In this document: piece after piece, positions 48,163 through 48,246 of the stretch
Layout of the letters: every line of letters begins with the position of its first letter
Numbering within the stretch: the first letter of the stretch is position 1
Assembly: GCA_036394315.1 (NCBI GenBank)
Contig: DASWFI010000131.1
Coordinates: forward strand, 1 to 48,246
Direction of reading: 5' to 3'
DNA from: DASWFI01 sp036394315
Lineage (GTDB): Bacteria; Patescibacteriota; Doudnabacteria; UBA920; O2-02-FULL-48-8
Length of the DNA: 48,246 nucleotides
The notes under the pieces: generated by a model
What the model saw: the letters and a program-made list of their open reading frames with translations, nothing else
The model's database searches: none
What the model was told of the DNA's origin: nothing
Made by a program: the position numbers and the translations under genes

Positions 48163-48246
48163 ATGACTTATAAATGTAAGGTTTGTAAATTAGAATATTC
48201 AAATCAAGAAACTGCAAAGGCTTGTCAGGAGTGGTGTAGCACCCAC
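48163..48246 (+). CDS. Small Cys-rich zinc-binding protein, 3' truncated
   Basis: ATG 48163 opens MTYKCKVCKLEYSNQETAKA and continues CQEWCSTH to the window edge. Cys5, Cys8, Cys21, Cys25 and His28 resemble a short zin-binding family seen in archaea and CPR. The end is beyond the window. Confidence 0.6.
   Translation, partial: MTYKCKVCKLEYSNQETAKACQEWCSTH

Overview
This window looks like a chromosomal segment from a Candidate Phyla Radiation (Patescibacteria-type) bacterium. The evidence is a 23S rRNA gene riddled with group I introns, many small uncharacterised membrane and zinc-ribbon proteins, an archaeal-type aspartyl-tRNA synthetase, and compact gene spacing. TGA is an ordinary stop here, so the standard bacterial code applies. 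No 16S rRNA gene is present. The phylum call is an inference from gene content, not from a tree. Layout, left to right. (1) 1-2817: the end of a large surface protein with fibronectin III/DUF11-like modules, then three prepilin-like genes. (2) 2887-7642: a LysM protein on the minus strand, ligA, a double helix-turn-helix protein, and pyrB with an elaborate 5' leader. (3) 7726-15377: an rRNA locus with a strong promoter, an attenuator-like leader, and a 23S gene split by five group I introns (sites equivalent to E. coli 1917, 1931, 2262, 2500 and 2604). Two introns carry LAGLIDADG endonuclease genes and a third carries the wreck of one. An RNase P RNA-like gene, a degenerate tRNA-like gene and a 32-residue membrane peptide lie before 5S rRNA. 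(4) 15640-22453: small hypothetical genes with near-identical terminators, an exported peptidoglycan-binding protein, a tandem paralog pair, endonuclease Q, a shrunken pyruvate-kinase-like protein, a HAD phosphatase and tRNA-Ser. (5) 22613-27805: a gene split by an IS30-family element, then NUDIX hydrolase, dnaG and the primary sigma factor. (6) 27852-32216: a higher-GC block with asnS, archaeal-type aspS, a decayed phosphotransferase and an amidohydrolase, the first and last behind structured leaders. (7) 32221-44504: HIT protein and response regulator on the minus strand, then one long plus-strand run. That run holds a four-gene coupled cassette (amino-acid dehydrogenase, PaaK-like adenylating enzyme, ThiF/E1-like enzyme, nitroreductase), a seven-helix sensor histidine kinase overlapping cyoA, and a full cytochrome bo3-type quinol oxidase operon cyoABCDE. 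(8) 44548-48246: tRNA-Asn interrupted inside the anticodon by a group I intron, two type II toxin-antitoxin modules (RelBE-like and HicBA), and small membrane or zinc-binding proteins. How the genes fit together: the oxidase, its overlapping histidine kinase and the preceding redox cassette suggest an oxygen/redox-responsive unit. No quinone or haem biosynthesis gene other than cyoE is seen, so electron donor and haem would have to come from elsewhere. The strongest candidates for something undescribed are the 33210-37963 cassette beside the oxidase, the replacement of the K-channel lysine in CyoB, the intron-dense rRNA locus with non-canonical intron ends, and a recurring design of hairpin-masked ribosome binding sites in front of several genes.
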